Positions 26,259 through 37,119 of a DNA stretch of 45,530 nucleotides are shown one piece after another. Location of the stretch: assembly GCA_024707305.1 (NCBI GenBank), contig JANPZZ010000010.1:1-45530 (forward strand), in the 5' to 3' direction. Every line of letters starts with the position of its first letter. The first letter of the stretch is position 1. Source of the stretch: Chitinophagaceae bacterium. GTDB taxonomy: Bacteria > Bacteroidota > Bacteroidia > Chitinophagales > Chitinophagaceae. The notes under the pieces are model-generated. The model had not been told where the DNA came from and searched no databases. It saw nothing but the letters and a program-made list of their open reading frames with translations. A program made the translations under genes and the position numbers.

Positions 26259-28253
26259 TTAGGAAGACGTTGCTTCCATGATTAATTGGGCCGCCTGGCC
26301 GCGTGATATGGTAGAGGTTAATGTAAATTTTAGTTGCCACAACCAGTCTTTGGTTCTGCCGTTTAAGCCTGTTGCTGTTTCCAACATCTTGCAAAAACCT
26401 GCTACTGAAATGTTCTGGCCATCTTCGTCCAACTTTGTTGTACCCTTTGGAAGTATCCATTTGCCAATTTCTCTCCGCTGCTTTACCTTTTCAATCCATC
26501 TCTTTGCCATTGCCTGCGTAAGTTTAGCATCTGGCTCCGCTTCATAATCGTCAAAAAAGCCTTTGGTTCCGAGGTATTGAACAGCGGGGTACCAGGCAGC
26601 AGATTCGCGCCCTTCCACGTCGTTAAAAAAGCTGATCAGGAATTTTGCAGAAGCCAACTTCCGGGTGAATGCATCTTCATTCAGATCTTTGGGTCGTATA
26701 TTTTTTGAAATAGCTTCCGCAATGCAGTATGCCGCAACTTCACCGGTTTGCATCCAAACGGGCTCAAGCCGTATGGCGCCCCAACCAATATGCGACGCTG
26801 AAAGACAAACAGGCACCAGAAGATTGTCGTGCTGCCTTGAAAAAATAGTAGCCAACGAAACCTGACCGGGAACTGTTTCACTTTTCAGCATCACCTCGCC
26901 TTCTTCTTTGCTGTCGCCTACGCGCTCACTGGTGCAGGCGTGCGAATCCAAAAACCACTCTGTTACAGCTATGCTATCGGTGTGTACTGGCGCTCGCCGC
27001 ATTCCTGGCGCCAGCATAGCATCATGCCCGGTAAATACTTTGCTCCCTACAAGTCGCCTTCCTTCACGTACATAAAGCTCATAAGGCAAATGTTGATTGT
27101 CTGCAAATTCATCTTTTGCCAATCCATATTTGCGCCAGTGCCTCCTGGTTTCTTCCGAAAGTGATTCATCATTCTGACGGAAATAAATTAACCCCAGCAG
27201 TTCATCATAATACGACTGCATAATTTCTTTTCTTTCTTTCCATCCTCCTTCCACATATTTATTCTGAAAGACCAGCAGTTTGGGATAGTTCAAACTCGAC
27301 TTTCGGTTGGGGCGCGACAGCGTGAGTTCGCTGTCGTTATGGATATATTCTTTTTTAAAATGCGCAGCATTGTAAACTGCAGGCTTCCTGATGTCGACCC
27401 TGTTTGCGGGTTCGTCGGTTAATATTGTTCGAAGATTAAACGCCTGAATCGCGGGATGCGCCTGACCGGTACTTTCCGGTGAAAATAATTTGGTACGCGT
27501 TTCAGGATACCGATAAAGATTCAATTGCCGGATCGTTGCGGCATGTTCGGCCTCTATATCATCAGGAGCTTCTGAAACTTTTATATCTTTGGAAAAGATG
27601 ACACCCGCATATTTTTCACCGTATTTTTCTCTTGATTCACGACCCAGCTGATATTCCGCACCAGCCAATGCAAGTAAGTCGCCTTCATATGAGCAATCAG
27701 CAAAATACCGTGCATAAAAACGGACCGGTTGCCCATTTGAGTTGGATTCAAACAAAACCGACTTAATTTGATTTTTGTCTTTTTCAACTGCAGCCGGGTA
27801 ATATGTTTTTAAAATATGGATATTCGGTTCTTTCTCCAGTATTTCATTAATCAGCCTTTCCGCAACGTTGGCTTCATATTTTGTTTTAGAAATGCCCGCG
27901 CCCGCATTTTTATACTGGTTAGATGCTGATCCAAATTTTTTACGATAAAAATCATAGATCATCTTTCGAAACTCGTCGTAGATGGGCGAACGTGATCCGT
28001 TGTATAGCGTATCCATAATACCCAGCCCATTCGCAAACATGCCTCCGAGGTGATTATAGGCACTGACCAGGATAACCTGCAAATTTTCTCTTGCCGCACG
28101 CACTGCACAAGCCACGCCACCGGGTGTTGCTCCAAAAACCAGCAGGCTTGCAACATTCTCCTCTATATGCAGAACCGATTGTGCTGGCTTGGGTAGTGCT
28201 GCACTCACTAACGGCGCAGCACCCAGTAATTTTATAACATCACGACGATTCAT
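26259..28253 (-). CDS. FAD-dependent oxidoreductase (PF12831-type), Tat-exported paralogue
   Basis: 664 residues from the ATG at 28253 (MNRRDVIKLLGAAPLVSAAL, a twin-arginine signal). The in-frame ATG four codons upstream is less likely. The FAD motif is LLVFGATPGGVACAVRAARE, then SAYNHLGGMFANGLGIMD. The second block is FADCSYEGDLLALAGAEYQL. VREGRRLVGSKVFTGHD and LSASHIGWGAIRLEPVWMQT match the same positions in the paralogue at 20260-22236. The C-terminus (TSTISRGQAAQLIMEATSS) again has an ISRGQAA motif. It lies between the SGNH hydrolase and BNR protein B. Likely a periplasmic sugar oxidase or dehydrogenase. Confidence 0.86.
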   Translation of the reverse strand: MNRRDVIKLLGAAPLVSAALPKPAQSVLHIEENVASLLVFGATPGGVACAVRAARENLQVILVSAYNHLGGMFANGLGIMDTLYNGSRSPIYDEFRKMIYDFYRKKFGSASNQYKNAGAGISKTKYEANVAERLINEILEKEPNIHILKTYYPAAVEKDKNQIKSVLFESNSNGQPVRFYARYFADCSYEGDLLALAGAEYQLGRESREKYGEKYAGVIFSKDIKVSEAPDDIEAEHAATIRQLNLYRYPETRTKLFSPESTGQAHPAIQAFNLRTILTDEPANRVDIRKPAVYNAAHFKKEYIHNDSELTLSRPNRKSSLNYPKLLVFQNKYVEGGWKERKEIMQSYYDELLGLIYFRQNDESLSEETRRHWRKYGLAKDEFADNQHLPYELYVREGRRLVGSKVFTGHDAMLAPGMRRAPVHTDSIAVTEWFLDSHACTSERVGDSKEEGEVMLKSETVPGQVSLATIFSRQHDNLLVPVCLSASHIGWGAIRLEPVWMQTGEVAAYCIAEAISKNIRPKDLNEDAFTRKLASAKFLISFFNDVEGRESAAWYPAVQYLGTKGFFDDYEAEPDAKLTQAMAKRWIEKVKQRREIGKWILPKGTTKLDEDGQNISVAGFCKMLETATGLNGRTKDWLWQLKFTLTSTISRGQAAQLIMEATSS

Positions 28254-28270
28254 TATAGCATACAAACAAT

Positions 28271-28953
28271 TTATTCTAACTGCTTTCGTAATTCTTCCGT
28301 TAAAAAGGATCCCTGCATCTCCCGTGCAAAATCTTTGAAATGCACGTTGTCAGCATAAGCCACATTACCGAGCTTCTTTGTAAAATCATACAGGTCTATC
28401 ACGGGAACTTTGTATTTACGACATACTTCTGCTGCTTTATGGTTGTATGCCGACAAATCACTCGCAAAGCGCAATTTTGCTTTTGTAAGTTTATTGTGAA
28501 TGGAATCAACCACCGGTGTGGTATTCATCCATAACAGTTTTATTTTTTTTTATCACTAACCAGTTTAAATATCTTCTCCAGGTTTACTTCATACTCTGCC
28601 AGCGGCACCTGCAGTTCACGGGTAATAGTATCACGGCCGATATCGTGCAGCCCGCAATTCAATAGAAGATAATCAGGTTTAAAACCAGGTTCGTTCAATT
28701 TATAAGTGAGGTAATTCAACACGCGTCTTGAATCACCTCCATTGCGTGGAAACTCTTTTCCCTGTATTGTTTCCAGTTCCTTTTGCTGCAATTGCGCAAA
28801 TTCTGCGGTATACTTTTTAAGGTAAGGGCCGTAATGAATGGATATACTGTCGCCCACCAGAAAAACATGTGGCTTTTTTTGTTGCCACGATTGTAACACT
28901 GCAAACAGTGCGGATAACACAAGAACCAGTGATGTAATTCTTTTCAGTTTCAT
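28271..28953 (-). CDS. SGNH/GDSL hydrolase, one indel
   Basis: A secreted esterase-like protein of about 227 residues. The signal is at the N-terminus (MKLKRITSLVLVLSALFAVL). Block I is VFLVGDSISIHYG (nucleophile Ser), block III is LLLNCGLHDIGRD, and block V is YADNVHFKDFA, giving the Asp/His pair. The frame breaks in the T9 run 28543-28551; one more base (or two fewer) joins KLVSDKK to IKLLWMNTTPVVDSI. The family removes acetyl and other acyl esters from glycans. It sits between the FGE/BNR fusion and an FAD oxidoreductase gene in the same direction. Confidence 0.83.
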
Positions 28954-29042
28954 TGCTTCAGGATTTAATTCCGGAAGTTAAGTTTCACCGCGGACATTCG
29001 CCGTTCCGGCGAATATGTTTTCTGTAGGCATTTTTCTATCAG

Positions 29043-31199
29043 TTATTGCTTTTCAAGCCATGCCAGGTTGAATGCATAATGTGTTCCCGACGATATCAAA
29101 TGAATCTTTCCGTCTGGCGCCTGTTCAATTGTTAAATAACCTCTGATCTCAGCGTGTGTACTATCAAGCAAACTGAATTCCGCGCCCCAGCGCAGATTAC
29201 AGGGTGCATCCAGTACGCGGCTGCCTGTGCCTGGTGTTATCAATTTTCTTACCGGCCAGGTTTTTCCTTCATCATACGAAAGCGCGGCATACATACCTAC
29301 TCCTTTCGAAACTTTATTGTTGGATACGATATCAGTCATCTTCTGTTCAAACGAAACCAAAAGAAGCGGTCCTTCCTGAAGTCGTGTAAACGCCAGTCGT
29401 TGTGCACCTCCTAGCGGTGTGAATGGACTTGCAGAATATTCCCAGGTTTCACCTTTGTCTTTTGATATACTCATCGGCATTTTGCCGTCTATATCATTTC
29501 CACGTCCATATGCAAGCCAGTCGCCATTTTTTAGCTCAACTATGCCTGCGTGTATACCGGCAATGGTATGTCCTTTTACTCCTGGTGTAAGCGGCAGCAA
29601 TTCTTTATCTGCTCCGGTATCTCTCCAGGTTTTTCCAAAATCTTTACTGATGAGTACGGCACTTCCCCCTTCGCCCGACCAGTCGGCATCACTGAGAAGC
29701 ACCATACTTCCATCGGTTGTTTTGATTACTGCATCTATCGCTTGCTGTTTCTTCTATACTCATGTCCAATTATCTCAGGTTGCGTCCATGTCACTCCATT
29801 GTCGGTGCTGGTACGCATTACAATTGTGAGTTTTTTCCAATCATCTGCCGAACCTACTCCTGAGAAATGAAAGATGGTTTTGTCCCCATCCCACCACAAG
29901 GCCTGCCCTGTGTGATTGCGATCGGGGACTTTAAAAAACAAATCAGCCTCATCCCATTCTTTTGCACCATGGCGCAGGCGCGATGCTGCCACCACCATTT
30001 CGCGACCACGTTCAATAGTTGTCGTAAACCAGATGGCGAATAAGTCGCCATTAGGCATCACGCTTAATGCCGGCTCATGGTTATGAATTAAATAAATGGG
30101 GCCGTTAGAACCTTTCGGAAAACGTGTATAGGTTTTTGGAGTTTCAAAAACAGGAACATCCTTTGCTACTTTATACTTCTTCCAGTTCAGTTTATTCTGC
30201 TTCACTCCGGTTGCCCACTTTGCTGTAACCGAGGTTGCGTTTGGATTTGGTTTCGGATTTTCTGCCTTCACCACTCTGAAACCGATCAGGAAAGATCTTG
30301 TTTCAGGTAAAGCGCCCAGCCGGTTGGCCGATCGCAAAAATGGCAAACCCGTACTGTGACTACCTCCGCGCGTAACGCGTGCATAACCTTTTAATGCACC
30401 CGTTGGATCCTTTTGTTCTGAAGATGGATATGGTCCGTACCAATCGGCACACCACTCTTCTACCAGTCCATGCATATTATATAAACCCCAGGTATTAGGT
30501 GATGTTTTGCCAACTGCCAGGTTTACTTTTTTCCGGAATATATTTATGTGAGCGATTCATAACCTGGTGTTGCCAGTGCTCACTGGTAAGTGTATCGCCC
30601 GTGTTATAAGCGGTTATTGTTCCCGCACGCGCTGCATATTCCCATTCGGCTTCGGTTGGCAGGCGATAGTTAACGCCTTCTTTTTTACCAAGCCATTCAG
30701 TAAATGCTACTGCTTCATGCCAGCTTACAAATAAAACAGCATCATCATCATTTTTGGAGAATCCTTCCTTTCCTCTCAATGCACGATGTGAAGGATCAAA
30801 CATTTCGTATTGTGCATTGGTAACGGGCGTTGATGCCATATAAAATGGCTTGCTGATTTGAACGCGATGGGCGGGTTTCTCGTCCCACTCAAGAGGGTTT
30901 TCCTCCATTACCGGACCGTCTTTAATATAGGGATTTGCAGCCCCTTTCGCGAGGTAACGCGTATGGGGTTCGTCGTCGAGCAGTTTTGAATAATCAATTT
31001 CACCGTTATTTCCCATTACAAATTCGCCAGCGTCTATCCGAATCAACTTCATGCCAATCGAATTTGTTTCAACAGCAGGACCTACTGCATTGTTGTGCAC
31101 AACAATAGCATGCTCAGGGTATTTGGTTTTACTCAAATACCCTGAAGCTATTGCCACAATACTACATATGAAAAGAATCTTTAGACTGCGTTGAATCAT
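29043..31199 (-). CDS. FGE-like (SUMF1) domain fused to a BNR sialidase-like domain, two indels
   Basis: A 718-residue two-domain exported protein. Residues up to about 340 form an FGE-sulfatase/SUMF1-type domain: GMKLIRIDAGEFVMG, PFYMASTPVTNAQYEMF, VSWHEAVAFTEWLGKKEG, YRLPTEAEWEYAARAG, then ARVTRGGSHSTGL and SFLIGFRVVKAE. In true FGEs a catalytic Cys follows GFR; here it is Val, so oxidation of sulfatase Cys is unlikely. The rest is a BNR propeller (HNHEPALSVMPNGDLFAIWF, MRTSTDNGVTWTQP, ISKDFGKTWRD, LSYDEGKTWPV). Breaks: one extra base in the T6 run 30527-30532, one missing at 29748-29750. Confidence 0.82.
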
Positions 31200-31228
31200 G
31201 ACGGTTTATTTTCCCGGTATCATCGCAT

Positions 31229-32788
31229 CTATTGCCATTCGCTATGTTGCGTTAACAGATTAGAGCGATCGATTGCTGTTTGGGGAACGGGCCAAACGTA
31301 ATGCTTTGCCGGGTTAAAGGTTCGAATCTGTACCTGGCGAATTTTAAGAATCGGGTTATTGTTTCCATCAAGAGGGTTGCCTGTCCACTGCTCGATATCC
31401 ATGCTGCGGATGGTTTTATTCAACACCGTTTCAGCAATTCTCCAGCGAATGATATCGAAGTAACGAAGACCTTCACCAGCCAGCTCCACTCTTCTTTCGT
31501 TGCGAATAAATTGACGGAGACTCTCCTGGTCGTCGTAACGAACGCGATCGATTACAGGCATACCTGCACGTACGCGTATAGAATCAATCGCATCATATAC
31601 ATCAGCTGAAGGACCAGAAGCTTCGTTCTTAGCCTCTGCATAAGTCAACAACACTTCAGCATAGCGGAACAGGTTCCAGTTACCATGCAGCGTACGAATG
31701 CGGTCTTTAAATTCAGCGATGTATTTTTTGAAATAGAGATAAGTAAATGCAAAGTTGTACTCTGAACCCGTCATATCCACATTGATGCCATTCAGGTTCA
31801 CGCCATGCCACAGGAATGTGTGATAGTAACGGGGGTCACGGTTGGCAAATGGATTTGTTGGGGTGTACAATGGTGATTCAGTTTTTGAAAGGCCATCGTT
31901 CATTTGGAATGCTTCTTCCAGCTCAGCGGTAGGCAGGATCAACGCGTTGCCGTTCATGTTTACGGGTGCAAAACGCAATACCAGGTCGTGCGTATTGGCA
32001 ACGGGCGCATATTGGCGGGCCAGAATCACTTCTCTTGTTGCATTGTTGAACGTAGAAAGGAAAACTTCTTCAAAATTGGGATGAAGACGATATACGTTCA
32101 GATCCATGATTTGCTTTGCAGTAGCTGCAGCTTCCGTCCAACGATCATTGTAAAGCAATACACGCGCTTTCAATGCAAGCGCAGCGCCTTTTGTGATACG
32201 TCCATTGCTGGCTGCGGGCCACGTGTTGGGCAATTCCGCAATAGCTGCATCCAAATTATCAAGGATATAAGTCAGCACATCAGCTTTGGGCGATTTTGCC
32301 ATATCTGCATCATCTACCGGAAGCGGTTCTGTTACCAGCGGCACATCGCGGAAGAATGTGATCAGTTTGTAATAGCGATAGGCGAGAATGAAACGCACCT
32401 GACCCGATAACTGGCTTTTTGTATTCGCATCCAGATTAGGTACCCGATCGATGTTTTGAAAAAATTCAAGACAAAGTCGGATATAGCGATAATTCCACTC
32501 TGCAGCCACACGTGCATCGATGGTTTCATATAAACCATTTGCGATGTTGTTGGCGCCATTACCTGCGCGTCCGAATGCATTATCGCTATAAGCTTCGTAA
32601 ATAGATTCTTCAACGGTACCCAATGCATTATACAGGTTGTTCACCCAAAGGGTAGCCTGTTCGGCGTTGGCCCAATAGGAGCCCATCGACGGTGCATCCA
32701 ATGGTTCCTTATCCAGGAATTTGCGGCATGAACCCAGGGTGGTCACAACCAGCAATCCTGCAATCAATATGATTGAATTTCTTTTCAT
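31229..32788 (-). CDS. SusD/RagB-family glycan-binding lipoprotein
   Basis: Intact, 519 residues. The lipoprotein signal is MKRNSIILIAGLLVVTTLGS with Cys21 of LGSC, followed by RKFLDKEPLDAP, the usual SusD start. The TPR scaffold and the C-terminal block FIRNERRVELAGEGLRYFDI, then RWR, are diagnostic. It forms the lid of the SusC transporter on the outer surface and binds oligosaccharides. It directly follows SusC (gap 9 bp), as in nearly all polysaccharide-utilisation loci. Confidence 0.95.
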   Translation of the reverse strand: MKRNSIILIAGLLVVTTLGSCRKFLDKEPLDAPSMGSYWANAEQATLWVNNLYNALGTVEESIYEAYSDNAFGRAGNGANNIANGLYETIDARVAAEWNYRYIRLCLEFFQNIDRVPNLDANTKSQLSGQVRFILAYRYYKLITFFRDVPLVTEPLPVDDADMAKSPKADVLTYILDNLDAAIAELPNTWPAASNGRITKGAALALKARVLLYNDRWTEAAATAKQIMDLNVYRLHPNFEEVFLSTFNNATREVILARQYAPVANTHDLVLRFAPVNMNGNALILPTAELEEAFQMNDGLSKTESPLYTPTNPFANRDPRYYHTFLWHGVNLNGINVDMTGSEYNFAFTYLYFKKYIAEFKDRIRTLHGNWNLFRYAEVLLTYAEAKNEASGPSADVYDAIDSIRVRAGMPVIDRVRYDDQESLRQFIRNERRVELAGEGLRYFDIIRWRIAETVLNKTIRSMDIEQWTGNPLDGNNNPILKIRQVQIRTFNPAKHYVWPVPQTAIDRSNLLTQHSEWQ

Positions 32789-32797
32789 GTTCTTAGT

Positions 32798-35700
32798 TTA
32801 GAAGTTAATGTTCAAACCCACATTGTACAATTTCGCGAGCGGATAACGTCCCTCCAACAGGCGCGCTGAGGTTCCTGAAGGTGTTTCAGGATCATATCCC
32901 AGGTATTTGGTAAATGTGAGCGCATTCTCAGCATTCACAAATACACGCAGGCGTTGGATTTTAAAACGATCCAGCAGTTGTGATGGAAGCGTATAACCGA
33001 TCTCGATATTTTTCAAACGGAAATACGAGGCATCTTCCAGCCAGAAACTGGAGAAGCGGTCATTGATACCATCACGTGCCGCACCACTTCCCATACGTGT
33101 TTTGGGGAAACGTGCATTGGGCGTTTCAGGAGTCCAGCGATCGAGGTGATAAACACGGAGTGTTGAGTTCTCGCGGTCAAAGTTCTGTGCTGTCCAACCA
33201 TTACTCCATACAATCTGGCTTCCAACACCCTGTCCAAATATGGTAAGGTCAATTCCTTTATATCCGGCATTGATACGAATACCATAAGGGAAACGTGGTG
33301 TTGATGCACCCAGGCGTACACGGTCATCGGAATTAATAAGATTGGGATCACCACCATTATTCTGATAACGCAGGTCACCGGGTGATGTACGTGCAGTCTG
33401 GAACGGCGCATTGGTTACTTCCTGTTGTGTCTGGAACATGCCAATTGAGCGTAATCCGTACCATTCGTTGATTGAATACCCTTCTTCTGTTATTACGTTT
33501 CCATTGATGATGGGGCTTACACCACCCATGCTTACCACTTTGTTGGTAACGTTCGAAACCTGCACACTTACACCATAGGTAAACTGTCCGATTTTATTTC
33601 TGTGTGCCAGTTCCAGTTCCCAACCTTTGTTGTCAACAACACCAGCATTCTGAACAGGTTCGCCCTGACCGAATGTAGTTGGCAGTGGCAGCGCCATCAG
33701 GATGTCGGAAGTTCTTTCTCTGAAAACTTCAAGGTTTACTTCCAACAGATTGCGGAACAGGCGCGCTTCTAAACCAATGTTGGCCGAAGATTTGGTTTCC
33801 CAGGTAAGATTGGGATTGGGTGCACCCGCCGTTTGTACACCACGGTTAGGTTGTCCGTTGAAATAATAGGTGGTTTGCGAAAGCGTGGCAGCAAAAGGAT
33901 AGAAACCTACGTTTTGGTTACCTACCTGTCCCCATGATGCACGCAACTTCAGGAAGTTGACAGGTGCAATATTTGCCATGAAATTTTCTTTCGAAATCAC
34001 CCAGCCTGCTGATACTGCAGGGAAGAAGCCCCAGCGCTGGTCGGCCATAAAGCGTGATGAACCATCATAACGGAAGCTACCTTCTAACAGATAACGCTCT
34101 TTAAAGCTATAAGAAGCACGGCCTACTACCGAAGCCAGTGACCAGTCGTTTGCCGTACCGCTGATACCCCAGAATGTGGGATCACTTGTGCCGGCGCCTA
34201 CAACGTAGATGTCATCGGTAAGGAAGTTACGCGTTGTAATTCCATCTGTTTCCTGGTTGTACCATTCAGCACTTACACCACCCAGAACAGACAGGTTATG
34301 ATCGCCAAAACGCTGTGTATAGTTGGCCAGCAGGTTGGCATTGTGTTGAATGTCGGCAGCATAGCCTACACGCAGTGAGTTAAACTCTGTACGTGATTGC
34401 ACCACATCATGATTAGCCTGTTGATACAGGGTCAGGATTTTCGCATAGTCACGCAAACGTGAAGCATTACGAACCATACCATAGTTAGCAGTCAGTTTCA
34501 CCTGGGGAAGAATGTTGTAATCCAGAGAAATGTTTCCGGAAAGTCTTGTTCCTTTCTGAATCGTCTGTCCTGCGTCTTCAGATGCCTGTGCAATGGGGTT
34601 GGTACCAAAGTCAGCACGTGCGAGCCATCTGCCATCAGCCGTTTTGAGTTCGTCGTCTGAATTTGGCAGGGCAGCAACTGCTGTCAGCATGCTTGAAACC
34701 TGGTTGCCTGTTGGCGAAGTGGTAATTGAAGGAATATATCCCAGTTTCAAACCCAGTTTGAGCTTATTCGTGATACGCAGGTTTTGGTTCACCTGAATAT
34801 TAAAGCGCTCATAAGAAGTGTTCATCAACACACCATCCTGTTTCAGATATCCAAAAGAAACATAGTAGTCGTTGAAATCACTACCACCTGAAATGCTGAT
34901 GTTGTGATCAGTTTGCATTGCATTGCGCAACATATAATCATCCCAGTTTACCTGTTTGAAATCAGGAGACGAAAATTTGTCGATTTGCGCTTGTGTAAAT
35001 TTAGGAGCGCCGCCGTCGTTGGCTCGGGCTTCGTTGGATAAAAGTGCATGATCCAGTGCTGAAACCTTTTCAGCAAAGCGGGTTGCGCTTTGTGTTCCGA
35101 TGGATGAATTCAGCGTGATTTTGGGTGGACCTTTACGACCCGACTTGGTAGTAACGAGGATTACACCGCCTGTGGCGCGCGAACCGTAGATAGCTGCAGA
35201 AGCCGCATCTTTCAGTACGCTGATTGACTCGATATCGGCTGGGTTGATGCGATCGAGCGAAGAGGGCACTCCATCAATGATGGTAAGTACGGGGTTATTA
35301 CTAAAAGTACTTGTACCGCGAACACGGAAATCAATTTGCTGATTACCGGGCTGTGCGCTGGTACGTACTACCGTTAAACCCGGCACCTGGCCCTGCAGTG
35401 CTTCCACCACATTGGCAACCGGACGATTCTCTAATTTTTTAGCATCGATTGTGCTAACAGCACCAGTCATCGTTACTTTTTTCTGTGCACCATAACCCAC
35501 AATAACCACCTCTTCGAGAGAACTGGCGGATGGGGTTAAAATAATGTCTACATTCTGCCTGCCGTCAATCGAAATTTCGGCTGGCAAAAATCCAACATGG
35601 CTTACACGCAATCGTGATTGTAACGATGGAACCTGTATCGTATAGGTCCCGGCATCATTAGAGGTGGTGCTGCTGGCTCCACCAATTACAGCAATAGTTG

Positions 35701-35830
35701 TTCCCGCTAGTGGCTTGCCCGTTTCAGCTTCCAACACCCTACCGGTTACCGTCGCCGTTTGCTGAGCCCCTAGCGATGTTCCGGCAAGCAAGCAGCAAGC
35801 AAGCCAGAATCCAATCAGACTCCTTCTCAT
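32798..35830 (-). CDS. SusC/RagA-family TonB-dependent outer-membrane transporter
   Basis: Intact, 1010 residues. Signal peptide (MRRSLIGFWLACCLLAGTSL), then a carboxypeptidase-D-regulatory-like domain (VTGRVLEAETGKPLAGTTIA). A TonB box-like stretch is near EEVVIVGYGAQKK, and the plug is marked by VVEALQGQVPGLTV and ISVLKDAASAAIYGSRATGG. The remainder is the 22-strand barrel ending in LYNVGLNINF. It imports oligosaccharides captured by SusD. It follows a DHDPS-family gene by 61 bp and shares its strand, so a long operon is likely. Its intact length contrasts with the broken genes around it. Confidence 0.96.
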   Translation of the reverse strand: MRRSLIGFWLACCLLAGTSLGAQQTATVTGRVLEAETGKPLAGTTIAVIGGASSTTSNDAGTYTIQVPSLQSRLRVSHVGFLPAEISIDGRQNVDIILTPSASSLEEVVIVGYGAQKKVTMTGAVSTIDAKKLENRPVANVVEALQGQVPGLTVVRTSAQPGNQQIDFRVRGTSTFSNNPVLTIIDGVPSSLDRINPADIESISVLKDAASAAIYGSRATGGVILVTTKSGRKGPPKITLNSSIGTQSATRFAEKVSALDHALLSNEARANDGGAPKFTQAQIDKFSSPDFKQVNWDDYMLRNAMQTDHNISISGGSDFNDYYVSFGYLKQDGVLMNTSYERFNIQVNQNLRITNKLKLGLKLGYIPSITTSPTGNQVSSMLTAVAALPNSDDELKTADGRWLARADFGTNPIAQASEDAGQTIQKGTRLSGNISLDYNILPQVKLTANYGMVRNASRLRDYAKILTLYQQANHDVVQSRTEFNSLRVGYAADIQHNANLLANYTQRFGDHNLSVLGGVSAEWYNQETDGITTRNFLTDDIYVVGAGTSDPTFWGISGTANDWSLASVVGRASYSFKERYLLEGSFRYDGSSRFMADQRWGFFPAVSAGWVISKENFMANIAPVNFLKLRASWGQVGNQNVGFYPFAATLSQTTYYFNGQPNRGVQTAGAPNPNLTWETKSSANIGLEARLFRNLLEVNLEVFRERTSDILMALPLPTTFGQGEPVQNAGVVDNKGWELELAHRNKIGQFTYGVSVQVSNVTNKVVSMGGVSPIINGNVITEEGYSINEWYGLRSIGMFQTQQEVTNAPFQTARTSPGDLRYQNNGGDPNLINSDDRVRLGASTPRFPYGIRINAGYKGIDLTIFGQGVGSQIVWSNGWTAQNFDRENSTLRVYHLDRWTPETPNARFPKTRMGSGAARDGINDRFSSFWLEDASYFRLKNIEIGYTLPSQLLDRFKIQRLRVFVNAENALTFTKYLGYDPETPSGTSARLLEGRYPLAKLYNVGLNINF

Positions 35831-35891
35831 AATGTGTATCAGTTTTTAGTTTAGAATTTACTTTGTCTCATATAGCAATACACAGAACTGC

Positions 35892-36827
35892 TCAGGTTAC
35901 AGGCGTTAGCTCTACCGCCTGAAACAGTTCAGTGTAATCATTAAATAGTTTGTCAATCGCTGCACGTACATCATTGTTAAAATCACCTACTTTATTCCGC
36001 GTAAAGCGCGACATATTCAGTCCGCGTTTTTGCAGAAAGTATTTCGCTACCACAGGATAAACTGTGTGCATTACATCCATGTTATCAATGAAAAATTGCT
36101 GTACACGAGCAACTTCTTCGGCTTTAGAAGAATCATCATAGTTGTTGCACAGCCAAACAATCAGTTCAGGAAAGTAATTTCCCTGGATGCAGGACAGACC
36201 AGCGGATCCGGCCTTTAATGATTCCACCGCATGTGCCATGTACGCATCGTACAACCCGAAAGAGGGCACATGTTTGGTGGCTTCCAGCCTGGATTTGATC
36301 AGGTTTATGTCGAGACAGGTGTCTTTATAATATATAATCCGGCCTGTATCAACAAAGTCCTTAATCTGATTTGACGAAAGCAATCTTTTATAAGGTAACG
36401 GGCATTCATAAAAGCCAAGAGGAATACCCGCTGTAAGATCAAGCAATTTATAGAAATGATCGTTAAAAGCCTCGTCTGAAGCAGATTCATCTACAATCAT
36501 TCCTGTAATTGTAATTACTGCATCCGTTCCCGTATCATGCATACGTTTTACAAAATCAGCCTGCTGCTCCGTAGTTCCTTCGAAAGTTCCAGCTGCAACA
36601 ACCGGAACAGCACCTGCTGCAACTTTAATTACATGTTCCGTTACAGCTAAGCGTTCCTGATCAGAAAGAGAAAACATTTCGCTCGACTGGCAATTGGCGA
36701 AAAGCCCGCCGGCTCCCGCTTCCAGGTAAAACTCCGTTAACTTGGTTAGTCCATCGAAATCCACTTCCCCGTTTTCCCTGAAAGGTGTGAGCATCACTGG
36801 AACAAACACTTTTGATTTATGACTCAT
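35892..36827 (-). CDS. DHDPS/N-acetylneuraminate-lyase family aldolase, canonical site
   Basis: A 311-residue TIM-barrel class I aldolase at the head of the locus. Lys168 in IIYYKDTCLD is the Schiff-base lysine and Tyr140 in GFYECPLPYK the catalytic tyrosine. The GLFANCQSSEMFSLSDQER segment replaces the GTTGE loop. Family members cleave or dehydrate 2-keto-3-deoxy sugar acids, including N-acetylneuraminate and keto-deoxy-gluconate types. Identity to the second lyase at 19327 looks low, so they probably act on different steps. No signal peptide, so cytoplasmic. Confidence 0.87.
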   Translation of the reverse strand: MSHKSKVFVPVMLTPFRENGEVDFDGLTKLTEFYLEAGAGGLFANCQSSEMFSLSDQERLAVTEHVIKVAAGAVPVVAAGTFEGTTEQQADFVKRMHDTGTDAVITITGMIVDESASDEAFNDHFYKLLDLTAGIPLGFYECPLPYKRLLSSNQIKDFVDTGRIIYYKDTCLDINLIKSRLEATKHVPSFGLYDAYMAHAVESLKAGSAGLSCIQGNYFPELIVWLCNNYDDSSKAEEVARVQQFFIDNMDVMHTVYPVVAKYFLQKRGLNMSRFTRNKVGDFNNDVRAAIDKLFNDYTELFQAVELTPVT

Positions 36828-36949
36828 GAGTGCCTCTCAATTATTTTTTTATAATGAGAATAAAATTAGTTCGGGGAACGCACGGCATTTTATGAGTTCT
36901 TAACCGGCTTTTGTAGGATTTTAGCCAGCTTTAAAAAACGACGTAAACA

Positions 36950-37046
36950 TTATACAATATTATCAGTGCTTGTTTTACTGCGTTTTATATATCCACCAAA
37001 AAGTTCTCGCATTCCAAAATCCTTTTAACATCGTACAATATTTTTT
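36950..37046. promoter_or_regulatory. Divergent promoter region with weaker operator-like sites
   Basis: TTATACAATATTATCAG at 36950-36966 is, on its complement, 14/17 identical to the motif upstream of the AraC gene and fucI. CGTACAATATTTTTT at 37032-37046 is a looser relative. The region separates the minus-strand SusCD block from the plus-strand DUF2264 gene. A similar string occurs by chance inside the DUF2264 coding region (38197), so these two sites are suggestive only. Confidence 0.35.
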
Positions 37047-37119
37047 CGCATCTTGCAGCCAGCGATTTCCTTTTTAACTGGCTGAAGCATTGCAATCTTT
37101 TTCAACGAGAATTTTTATT

